Assembly (NCBI GenBank): GCA_021298455.1
Contig: JAJTFR010000003.1
Location: 1-49,223 of the forward strand
Length of the DNA: 49,223 bases
Origin: Sphingomonadales bacterium
Lineage (GTDB): Bacteria; Pseudomonadota; Alphaproteobacteria; Sphingomonadales; Sphingomonadaceae
Direction: 5' to 3'
Both the position numbers and the translations under genes were made by a program. Shown one piece after another: positions 23,285-30,680 of this stretch. Numbering within the stretch: position 1 is the first letter of the stretch; every line of letters begins with the position of its first letter. The notes beneath the pieces were generated by a model. It made no database searches. It was given only the letters and a program-made list of their open reading frames with translations, and was not told the origin of the DNA.

Positions 23285-24829
23285 ATGACAGGTGGGTTAA
23301 GCCTTACGCAGGCCGTTCGTCGCGCGGTCGCAATCAAACGAACTGACACGGCTGTAATTGACGGTCCGGTTCGGTTCACCTGGGAGCAGTTTGCGGATCG
23401 CGTTTCACGTCTGGCGGCAGCATTCATTGCGCTCGGCCTTAAGCCGGGCGGGCGGGTGGTGTTATTGGCGCTTAACAGCCACCGATCGCTCGAATGCTTT
23501 TATGCTGCCATGCAGGCGGGTGGGGTGATCGTCCCCCTCAATCATCGGCTCGGCGTGGACGAGATCTTGGCCCAAACCAATGATTGCGCCCCTCAGATCG
23601 TGATCCTCGGCCCTGAATTTGCATCGATGCACGAAGCGCTTCTGGTGACCGCGGACGGGACAAAGCGGGAGATGGTTTACTGCGACCACGATGCGGCGCC
23701 GGAAGGGTTTCACGGTTATGAGCAACTGGTGGCCAGTAACCAGCCGATCGAGGATCCGGGCCGGCAGGGCGATGATCTCGCTTGTCTCCTCTATACCAGC
23801 GGAACGACCAGTGCAGCAAAGGGCGTGATGCTGAGTCATGCCAATTTCTGCGCCAATACCGCGAATGTCGTGGCCGAACTGGGGATGGATGAAGACACAG
23901 TCCACCTGCATCACGGCCCGCTCTTTCACGTTGCATCAGCTGCGCGCCTGTTCTCGACCACGCATGTTGCGGGCACCCATGTCTTTCTGCCCCGCTTCGT
24001 GGCCCGCGAGGTAATTGCCGAGATTGCTCGGACCAGCGTGACCCATGCGACCTTCGTGCCGACCATGTTCCGGATGATGCTTGATGAGCCAAGTCTCAGC
24101 CAGACCGACCTTAGGAGCCTGCGCTATGTGTCGTACGGCTCCGCAGCCATGCCCGAGCCATTGTTGAGGGAGTTCATGGCGGCCCTGCCATCGGTCCGCA
24201 TGCTCCAATCTTATGGGATGACCGAATTGTCGCCGGTAGTTACGATCCTTGGCTGGCGGGATCATTTGCCGGATGCTGCGGCCAGCGGTCGCCTTCGATC
24301 GGCGGGTCGTCCGGCAATGTTGGCCGAAGTGGCGATCATTGACCCGGATGACAGGCCTTTGCCTGCGGGGTCGCATGGCGAGATCGTAGCGCGCGGACCT
24401 ATGGTGATGCAGGGTTACTGGAACCGGCCCGACCTGACTACCGAAGCCTTGCGGGGCGGCTGGATGCATACCGGAGACGTCGGTTACTTCGATGATGACG
24501 GATATCTCTACGTCGTTGATCGGCTGAAAGACATGATCATCACCGGCGGGGAGAATGTTTGGTCGCAAGAGGTGGAAAATGCGCTCGCTTCGCATCCTGC
24601 CGTTTCACTGTGCGCAGTCATCGGCAAACCCGACACATTCTGGGGCGAAACGGTTCATGCAATTGTAAACTTAAGAGACAATATGGCCGTCACCGAAGCC
24701 GAATTGATCGCCCACTGTCGCAACCTTATCGCGCATTATAAATGCCCGCGCAGCGTCGATGTTCGAGACGAACCCCTGCCACTCAGCGGTGCCAATAAGG
24801 TTCTGAAATCGGAACTTCGCGCGAAGTGA
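23285..24829 (+). CDS. AMP-forming acyl-CoA synthetase (class I adenylate-forming)
   Basis: Activates a carboxylic acid with ATP and joins it to CoA. Core motifs are present: A3 YTSGTTSAAKGV, A5 SYGMTE, A7 HTGDVGYFDDDGYLYVVDRLKD, A8 GENVWSQEVE and A10 SGANKVLKSEL with the catalytic Lys. GGAG precedes ATG 23285. Length 514 fits medium or long-chain acyl-CoA or aryl-CoA ligases; substrate is not predictable by eye. It starts 52 bp after the frameshifted FAD gene. Confidence 0.9.
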   Translation: MTGGLSLTQAVRRAVAIKRTDTAVIDGPVRFTWEQFADRVSRLAAAFIALGLKPGGRVVLLALNSHRSLECFYAAMQAGGVIVPLNHRLGVDEILAQTNDCAPQIVILGPEFASMHEALLVTADGTKREMVYCDHDAAPEGFHGYEQLVASNQPIEDPGRQGDDLACLLYTSGTTSAAKGVMLSHANFCANTANVVAELGMDEDTVHLHHGPLFHVASAARLFSTTHVAGTHVFLPRFVAREVIAEIARTSVTHATFVPTMFRMMLDEPSLSQTDLRSLRYVSYGSAAMPEPLLREFMAALPSVRMLQSYGMTELSPVVTILGWRDHLPDAAASGRLRSAGRPAMLAEVAIIDPDDRPLPAGSHGEIVARGPMVMQGYWNRPDLTTEALRGGWMHTGDVGYFDDDGYLYVVDRLKDMIITGGENVWSQEVENALASHPAVSLCAVIGKPDTFWGETVHAIVNLRDNMAVTEAELIAHCRNLIAHYKCPRSVDVRDEPLPLSGANKVLKSELRAK

Positions 24830-24873
24830 GCGCTTTGCCATTCGCGCAGCACCTTGTTCGTTGCCTGACACGA

Positions 24874-24918
24874 CGCACCTGACATTGACGCACATTCGGT
24901 TCGCCAGACGCAGGTGCG
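24874..24918. repeat. Inverted repeat upstream of the ABC exporter
   Basis: CGCACCTG (24874-24881) and CAGGTGCG (24911-24918) form a perfect 8-bp inverted repeat with a 29-nt spacer in the 176-bp gap between the acyl-CoA ligase and the exporter operon. It could be a weak terminator or an operator. No T-tract follows. Confidence 0.3.
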
Positions 24919-25005
24919 GACACATGTAAAATCAACCCACGCAAACCTTAAGCGCCGCGCATGGCTGGAACATTCGAGGCCGGAGTTTGTTTGTGTGCGT
25001 GACAA

Positions 25006-26061
25006 ATGAAGATAGCTTCACGCCGGATCCTATTTGTGGCGATGGCCGCAATCGCCTTAGCAATTGCGGGGTATTGGCTATTTGCGCCGCGCGACAAGGC
25101 AGTTGCGACATTCGTGACCAAGACAGCTGTGGCAGACCGTATCCTGTCCGTGAACGGCAGAATCAGGCCGCGGCTTCAGGTTGATATACGCCCTTCGCTG
25201 GGCGGGCAGCTGATCGCATTGCCATTCGATGTCGGGGATCGGGTGTTGTCGGGGCAGATCCTTGCCAGAATCGACGATGCCCCCGAACAGGCTGCCATCG
25301 CAGAAGCGCAAGCATCAGTCGCAACGCAGCAGGCGACACTTGCACAGGCCCGACGGGAACTGACGCGGTTCGTGGAATTAGGCCAATTCGCAACCAGACG
25401 AGAGGTGGAGCAACGGCGTCTGTCAGTATTGGAAGGTGAGCGCGAACTCAATCGCCGCCAAGCCGCTGTTGCCCAAGCAAGCGAGCTTCGCGATCGCCGC
25501 GTGTTGCGGGCACCCTTTGCAGGGGTCATTCTGGAGCGGCCGGTTGACCCCGGTCAGGCGGTCGGGCTTGAAAGCGTGATTTACCGCCTCGCCGACCTGT
25601 CAAATCCAGAAGTCAGCATAGAGGTGGATGAGGTCTACGCTTCAGAAATCCGGCCGGGCATGGAAGCAACGGTTGCCATGGCTGGGCAGAAACGCCCGCT
25701 CATGGCCAAAGTCCTGCATGTCGAACCCCGTGTCGATCCGGCAACCGGCGCGCGCGCCGTGCGTCTGGGTCTGATCGGTGCAGCAACCGATGCGCCCTCT
25801 GGGATGACTGTAACCGTCAATCTGCTGATCGAACGCCGAGAAGGGGCGCTTAGCGTGCCGAGAAGCGCCCTTATCCCATCGGCGAGTTCGGCCAAAGTAC
25901 GCGTAGTCGGAACTGACAAGGTTGTGATTGAACGCGCAATCACCTTTATCGATTGGCCAGCGGAAGCTGTGATTGTGACCAGTGGCCTCGCGCCCGGCGA
26001 ACGCATTCTGACAGAGCCGGATTCGGCGCAGCCGGGCGAGAAAGTTAGGATAAACGGTTAG
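25006..26061 (+). CDS. Periplasmic adaptor (HlyD/MacA-type membrane fusion protein)
   Basis: An N-terminal signal-anchor (residues 7-26) is followed by a lipoyl half-motif (RPRLQVDIRPSLGGQLIALPFDVGD), a coiled-coil hairpin (residues 85-155, rich in Gln/Arg/Ala), the second lipoyl half (VLRAPFAGVILERPVDPGQAV) and beta-barrel and membrane-proximal domains. It links an inner-membrane ABC transporter to the envelope. One base separates its stop from the permease gene, so the three exporter genes form an operon. Confidence 0.88.
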   Translation: MKIASRRILFVAMAAIALAIAGYWLFAPRDKAVATFVTKTAVADRILSVNGRIRPRLQVDIRPSLGGQLIALPFDVGDRVLSGQILARIDDAPEQAAIAEAQASVATQQATLAQARRELTRFVELGQFATRREVEQRRLSVLEGERELNRRQAAVAQASELRDRRVLRAPFAGVILERPVDPGQAVGLESVIYRLADLSNPEVSIEVDEVYASEIRPGMEATVAMAGQKRPLMAKVLHVEPRVDPATGARAVRLGLIGAATDAPSGMTVTVNLLIERREGALSVPRSALIPSASSAKVRVVGTDKVVIERAITFIDWPAEAVIVTSGLAPGERILTEPDSAQPGEKVRING

Positions 26062-26062
26062 G

Positions 26063-27268
26063 ATGACCCCCTATGCCGTCAAACTAGCCATGCGGCACTT
26101 GCTGTCCCACCCGGGACAGACCGCGCTCCTGATGGCCGGGGTTGCGCTTGGCGTCAGTGTTTTCATCTTCATGAGTGCTCTAATCGGCGGGTTAGCGACT
26201 TTGCTAACCATGCGCACCGTTGGCAGCATCCCGCACATCGTGGTGGAAATGCCCAATCGCGACCCGGCAATTTTGTCGATCGAACCGGGTCCGCAAGTGG
26301 TGCTTCATAAAGATCTCAGCCGGCGCGACCAGATCACCATCTGGCAGCCAATGATCCCGATCATCGAACAGGCCTCCGGCGTAATCGCTGTATCGCCGCA
26401 AATCAGGGGCTCTGCCTTTGTCGAGCGTGGCCAGGCCGTGTCGCCGGTCGGGGTCATCGGAACGATGCCGGGCAAATTATCGGACATCGCCAATATCGAT
26501 GCGGCGATTGTCGATGGCTCCAGCAATCTGCCTGCGGACGGGATTCTGATCGGAAGTGTTTTGGCGCGTGATCTGGGGCTTCGGGTGGGGCAAGTCGTCC
26601 AGCTGACATCGGATCGCGGTCGGTCGCGCAGCTTTCGCATTGGCGGCATCTTCACCCTCGGCATCGCCAGCGCCGATCGCCAGGCAATCTATATGAATTT
26701 CACCACGGCCAGGGCCTTGTTCGATCTATCGACAGGGATTTCGCGCATCGAGATCAAGGTGCAGCCCGCAACCGCTGCGGAAGGCATCGCCGAACGCCTG
26801 CGCCGGTCAACCGGCCTCAAAGCTACGCCCTGGACCGAAGACAACCAGCAGCTTTTCGAAGGCCTTGATGCGCAGGCGCGTACCGGAACGATCATCAAGG
26901 CGTTCTCACTGGTTACGATCATCGTCGGCATTGCCAGCGCCATGTTGCTCTCGATCGTTCGGCGACAGGCGGAGATCGGGATCATGCGGGCGATGGGCGC
27001 CAGCCGCAGCCTGGTGGTAACGATCTACGTTCTTGAAGGAACCTTGATCGGCCTTGTCGGTGCGCTGGTCGGGGCTTTAGCCGCATGGCTCGCATTGTTG
27101 CCGCTCCCACCGGTAAGTGCTGTGAAAAGCGGCGCCCTGCCGATCGACCGCCAGCAGGGTGATTTCCTGCTGGCGATTGCGCTGACCACGCTTGCCGCAA
27201 CGCTTGCGTCGATCCTGCCCGCACGCCGTGCGTCACGGATCGATCCGGTTGAAGCGATCGGAGCATGA
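26063..27268 (+). CDS. ABC exporter permease, MacB/FtsX (LolC-like) type
   Basis: FtsX-family topology: an N-terminal membrane helix (about 20-45), a large periplasmic MacB-PCD domain (about 46-265), then three C-terminal helices, with the family motif RRQAEIGIMRAMGASR just before helix 3. Length 401 is typical. Such permeases work by mechanotransmission, moving lipoproteins, peptides or drugs from the periplasmic side without a transport path through the membrane. The ATPase follows with an ATGA overlap. Confidence 0.88.
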   Translation: MTPYAVKLAMRHLLSHPGQTALLMAGVALGVSVFIFMSALIGGLATLLTMRTVGSIPHIVVEMPNRDPAILSIEPGPQVVLHKDLSRRDQITIWQPMIPIIEQASGVIAVSPQIRGSAFVERGQAVSPVGVIGTMPGKLSDIANIDAAIVDGSSNLPADGILIGSVLARDLGLRVGQVVQLTSDRGRSRSFRIGGIFTLGIASADRQAIYMNFTTARALFDLSTGISRIEIKVQPATAAEGIAERLRRSTGLKATPWTEDNQQLFEGLDAQARTGTIIKAFSLVTIIVGIASAMLLSIVRRQAEIGIMRAMGASRSLVVTIYVLEGTLIGLVGALVGALAAWLALLPLPPVSAVKSGALPIDRQQGDFLLAIALTTLAATLASILPARRASRIDPVEAIGA

Positions 27269-27951
27269 CCAAGTCGCTGATCCTGTCTGTAATCGGACTG
27301 ATCAAAGATTTTGGCGAAGGCGAAACCCAGGTACATGTTCTGAAAGACATAGACCTCTCCATGGAAGCGGGCGAGATGGCGGCCCTGCTTGGCCCGTCAG
27401 GCTCAGGCAAGAGCACTTTGCTGACCATTTTGGGCACCTTGATGCGCGCAAGCGGTGGCACGCACGAAATGTTGGGGGTGGACTTGATGCATGCCAGCGA
27501 AGCCCAGCGCACCGAGTTCCGAAGCAAGAATCTGGGCTTTGTTTTCCAGTTCCACCACTTGCTGCCAGATCTTTCCGCGCTGGAAAATGTAATGATGCCA
27601 GCCGCCTGTGCTGCAGGACATGAAACCGGGGCGATGCGCCAACGGGCGAGTGAATTGCTTGACGCTGTCGGTCTGTCGGATCGCCGAAACTTCCGCCCTG
27701 CGGCAATGTCCGGTGGCCAACGCCAGCGCGTTGCCGTGGCGCGTGCGCTGATCAACAATCCGACGCTGGTTCTGGCCGATGAACCGACCGGCAATCTTGA
27801 TAGGGAATCGGCCGATCACGTGATGGACCTGATTCACACCATCAATCAAACGATGGGCAGCAGCTTTCTGATTTCGACCCATGATGAGTATATCGCATCG
27901 CGCTGCCAGCGCCGGATCGAGCTGCTTGATGGCCGGATCGTCCGTTCCTGA
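27265..27951 (+). CDS. ABC exporter ATP-binding protein, LolD/MacB type
   Basis: Walker A GPSGSGKSTL, Q-loop FVFQFHHLLPDL, signature MSGGQRQRVAVARAL, Walker B LVLADEPTGNLD and the H-loop STHDE are all present in 228 residues. The GNLD-type Walker B is characteristic of the MacB/LolD/FtsE group. It completes the adaptor-permease-ATPase operon. Cargo is unknown. Confidence 0.92.
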   Translation: MTKSLILSVIGLIKDFGEGETQVHVLKDIDLSMEAGEMAALLGPSGSGKSTLLTILGTLMRASGGTHEMLGVDLMHASEAQRTEFRSKNLGFVFQFHHLLPDLSALENVMMPAACAAGHETGAMRQRASELLDAVGLSDRRNFRPAAMSGGQRQRVAVARALINNPTLVLADEPTGNLDRESADHVMDLIHTINQTMGSSFLISTHDEYIASRCQRRIELLDGRIVRS

Positions 27952-27993
27952 GCGTTGATGCAAAGCGCGGACAAAGCCCCTTGTTTTGCCAAG

Positions 27994-28614
27994 TCACCGC
28001 GCCACCGGTATCATCACTTCGTTCCGACGCAGAAACCACAAAGTCCAGGGCGGGTTGTACTGGGCTAATACCGGCGCGCCGATTGCCTGCAAATCCTGTG
28101 CGACGATGAAGCTTTGCAGCGCGGCTGTGTTGGAAGCGACAGCCTCTTCGCGCGCAAAGCCGCTAAAGCGGGCCACGGCCATGCGCTGCGGCGCGAGCAT
28201 GCGAAGCAGGACTTTCGGATCATTGGGCTGCGGCAAGCTATCCAAGGTGGCGCCCTCAGGCATGATGAAGCGGATCACCCAATTGCCGTCACCACCCGAC
28301 TGAATGACTGGTGCGGTCATGGCGATCTTCTCGTTTGTTGCCGCCTGTTGGGTGACCGGAGCTGTCATCGCGATGCTTTGCTTGCGGGTGTTGGCACCGA
28401 AGATGTAGCCGGCAAGCAAGCGAAACCCCTTGATCGACGCTTCCTTGCGTTCACCGCTTACCAAGACTTCGGCGATGGCCTGTGCCGGATAGTCGCGTAT
28501 TTCAAAATCTCGCTCGGAAAATTCGACGGTGAAAGGCGGCTCTTTAGTGGCCATCGACATTACTCCCCACAGGGCCAGCCCAGCAATAAGGACCAGAATA
28601 AGCGCCCTCAACAT
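27994..28614 (-). CDS. SOUL family haem-binding protein, membrane-anchored
   Basis: ATG 28614 has GAGG 8 nt upstream and starts directly with an N-terminal hydrophobic anchor (MLRALILVLIAGLALWGV); an ATG at 28635 is possible. The SOUL fold is recognised from FEIRDYPAQAIAEV, the repeated IAMTAPV segments, RFIMPEGATLDSLPQPND and the closing YNPPWTLWFLRRNEV. Family members bind haem or porphyrins; the role in bacteria is unclear. It is convergent with the exporter operon, with 42 bp between the stops, so no shared regulation is implied. Confidence 0.9.
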   Translation of the reverse strand: MLRALILVLIAGLALWGVMSMATKEPPFTVEFSERDFEIRDYPAQAIAEVLVSGERKEASIKGFRLLAGYIFGANTRKQSIAMTAPVTQQAATNEKIAMTAPVIQSGGDGNWVIRFIMPEGATLDSLPQPNDPKVLLRMLAPQRMAVARFSGFAREEAVASNTAALQSFIVAQDLQAIGAPVLAQYNPPWTLWFLRRNEVMIPVAR

Positions 28615-28702
28615 AGCAACTGCCTCGATTGGCATGACCCTATGGCACGAGCCGGGCAGTATTCATGTCCATTGAACCGGAAGTAAGTGCAAATGTTCCG
28701 GT

Positions 28703-28896
28703 CGGTGCTGTCAGACCAATCGCAACCTCTCTCCGTTCGGCCCGGACAGGGCAGGGGAAATCGTGCATATATCATCACCACAAGACGGATCACCTCAGAG
28801 CATAAATTGAGGTAACGGCACGGGTTATCGAATTTGCTCAACCAACCAATTTATCGGCGGCTCATCCCACGAACAATTTTGCTCTGGCAAGACCCC
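28703..28896 (-). mobile_element. Internally deleted IS6-type element 1 (MITE-like)
   Basis: On the minus strand, a TTG at 28841 opens a reading frame whose first 28 or so codons (DNPCRYLN, SEVIRLVVMIYARFPL) match the N-terminus of IS6-family transposases, but homology stops near 28758. Both ends resemble IS6 terminal repeats: GGTGCTGTCA at 28704 reading inward, and on the other side the complement of CAATTTTGCTCTG (28874-28886), whose 13-mer CAGAGCAAAATTG is also at the left end of element 2. The remnant is about 190 bp, against about 800 bp for an intact element. It lies 89 bp upstream of the SOUL gene start. Confidence 0.6.
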
Positions 28897-29032
28897 TCAC
28901 GCCTACGATGACCCAAGGCTGTGCAATTGGCGAGCAGACACTCTGCCAATATGGCGGCATTTTTCCTTTGTTGGCGACTGGACCGGCCTTAGCCCCGATC
29001 GAAGTCGGCGACGGCGCGCGCAATCGGGGGGA

Positions 29033-29923
29033 ATGATGGATATCGATATAGCGGACATGCTCGCGACGTCGGAAATTGGGAAAATGACCTTCGCAGAGGC
29101 CGAGCAGATATTTGCCCTTGCTTCGAGCGAGGGCTGGAATCCCGGCCGAAGCGATCTTCAATGCGCTTGGGAATGTGATCCGGATGCCTTTATCGCGCTT
29201 CGATACCGCGGCACAATGATCGCAGGCGGCAGCATCTTCCGCCACACTCCGTCTTTCGGATTCATGGGCCTGTTCATCGTCGACCAAGCGTATCGCGGAT
29301 ATGGTCTCGGCCGGCGATTATGGCACACGCGCTTGCAACTCTTGCGTGCCCGGCTTGCGCCTGATGCGGTCATCGGAATGGACGGCGTGTTCCCGATGGA
29401 GAGTTTTTACGCGGCCGGCGGTTTTGAACCAGCCTATGAAACCGTGCGATATCAGGGCGTGGCGAGCGGGGCCATTGCAAGAACCGGCAATGCGCCGATG
29501 CCCGTTCACGCCACTGTTTCGAACGACATATTGCTGGCTTATGATCGCGACCGGGCACCCTATGATCGAAGCGCCCTGCTCGCATCCTGGTTGTCGCAAC
29601 CGGAGATCATGACGGCAGCGACATTTCAGGACGGCGTTTTGGTGGGATTTGGCCTGGCACGCCCAGCCGAAACCGGTTTCAAGATCGGCCCATTAGTCGC
29701 AGACGATGCCCGGATCGCGCAAGGGTTGCTGGCCAACCTGGTCGAACGGCTCGATGGCACGCAAGTGCAAATCGATGTGCCGAGCCCGAATCAGGATGGC
29801 GTCGCGCTGGCAAAATCATTTGGTCTCGAAGCCAACTTCGGCTGTCGCCGCATGTATTTCGGCGGAAGGCCAGAGGAGAATATGTCGTCTATCTTTGGCG
29901 CCATGTCGCTTGAATTTGGTTGA
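29033..29923 (+). CDS. Two-domain GNAT family N-acetyltransferase
   Basis: An N-terminal GNAT domain shows FMGLFIVDQAYRGYGLGRRLW, with the acetyl-CoA loop RGYGLGR, and MDGVFPMESFYAAGGFEPAY. A C-terminal half (from about residue 150) resembles the second domain of YitH-type acetyltransferases, ending FGLEANFGCRRMYFGG. Two adjacent ATGs (29033 and 29036) are possible starts behind a GGGGGGA stretch. Substrate unknown. It lies between the IS6 remnant and the ethanolamine ammonia-lyase operon, facing it. The 265 bp that follow hold no recognisable gene. Confidence 0.85.
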   Translation: MMDIDIADMLATSEIGKMTFAEAEQIFALASSEGWNPGRSDLQCAWECDPDAFIALRYRGTMIAGGSIFRHTPSFGFMGLFIVDQAYRGYGLGRRLWHTRLQLLRARLAPDAVIGMDGVFPMESFYAAGGFEPAYETVRYQGVASGAIARTGNAPMPVHATVSNDILLAYDRDRAPYDRSALLASWLSQPEIMTAATFQDGVLVGFGLARPAETGFKIGPLVADDARIAQGLLANLVERLDGTQVQIDVPSPNQDGVALAKSFGLEANFGCRRMYFGGRPEENMSSIFGAMSLEFG

Positions 29924-30188
29924 CCATGTTAGCCTTTGCGGGCCGTAACTTCGAACGCGCGCGGCCTTATGCCGCCGGTGTGGTCGCAAACTGCCATGCA
30001 AGGTGACCCGCCTCCGCTATCAAGACCACGGCCAGCACAAGGCCGATCTCCGCCAACCCCAACTCCATTAGCCATATTCCCACCAGTATCTTCTGCCAAC
30101 CTGCCCAACTTCCTCAGGCTGGGTCATCGTTGCAGCTTCAGAAATTTGCACCACGCCAGACAGGCGTCACTTTGGCAGTATCGGAGCC

Positions 30189-30680
30189 TCAGCGCTCGAC
30201 AAGGGGCCCATCATTGGCAGCCATATAGACGACAAGGAGTTTCACGGGCGTCGCGCCGGCATTCAAGCCCCGATGGCGCACGCCAATCGCTTCGACTAGC
30301 GCATCTCCGGCCTTGTAACTCCGTGTGCCCTGTACGCCATAATTGACGGTCAATTCGCCCTCTAGCAAATAGGCGAACATCGGGACCAGATGGCGGTGAA
30401 GCGGGCCTTCCTCACCCGGAGCAAGCATAATGATCTCCGAGATCAGCCTCGCATCGCCTTCTGGATAGGCAAAGGGCGCGCCTAGAATATCGGTTTTCGT
30501 ATCGAGAAGCCTGACCGCCGGATAGGCGGGTACTGGCGGTGCCGTTTGAGTAAGAGCCGCGTCATCCGTCGATACTGCCGCGGCCTTCACCATATCATGC
30601 GGCAAGGTCAGAGCGGCAACGAGGATGGCAGCACTCACTGCGCAGCACTGCCTGCTGCCATTTCGGGCCCAGTCGATCAT
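30189..30680 (-). CDS. Exported cupin-domain protein
   Basis: ATG 30680 overlaps the eutBC-like stop (ATGA), giving 163 residues. An N-terminal signal sequence (CAVSAAILVAALTLPHDMVKAAA) is followed by a single cupin barrel with a metal-site-like HRH (GPLHRHLVPMFAYLLEGELTVNYG) and a second motif with GDALVEAIGVRHRGLN. Small exported cupins of this kind bind metals or act as isomerases or dioxygenases. Translational coupling to a signal-bearing ammonia-lyase suggests it acts in the same envelope compartment, perhaps on the product or as a sensor; that is inference. Confidence 0.78.
   Translation of the reverse strand: MIDWARNGSRQCCAVSAAILVAALTLPHDMVKAAAVSTDDAALTQTAPPVPAYPAVRLLDTKTDILGAPFAYPEGDARLISEIIMLAPGEEGPLHRHLVPMFAYLLEGELTVNYGVQGTRSYKAGDALVEAIGVRHRGLNAGATPVKLLVVYMAANDGPLVER

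Noticed and set aside
28608-28841. A 77-codon minus-strand frame as a separate small gene
   Set aside because: Its first third is an IS6 transposase N-terminus and the rest is out of homology, so it is a remnant of element 1.
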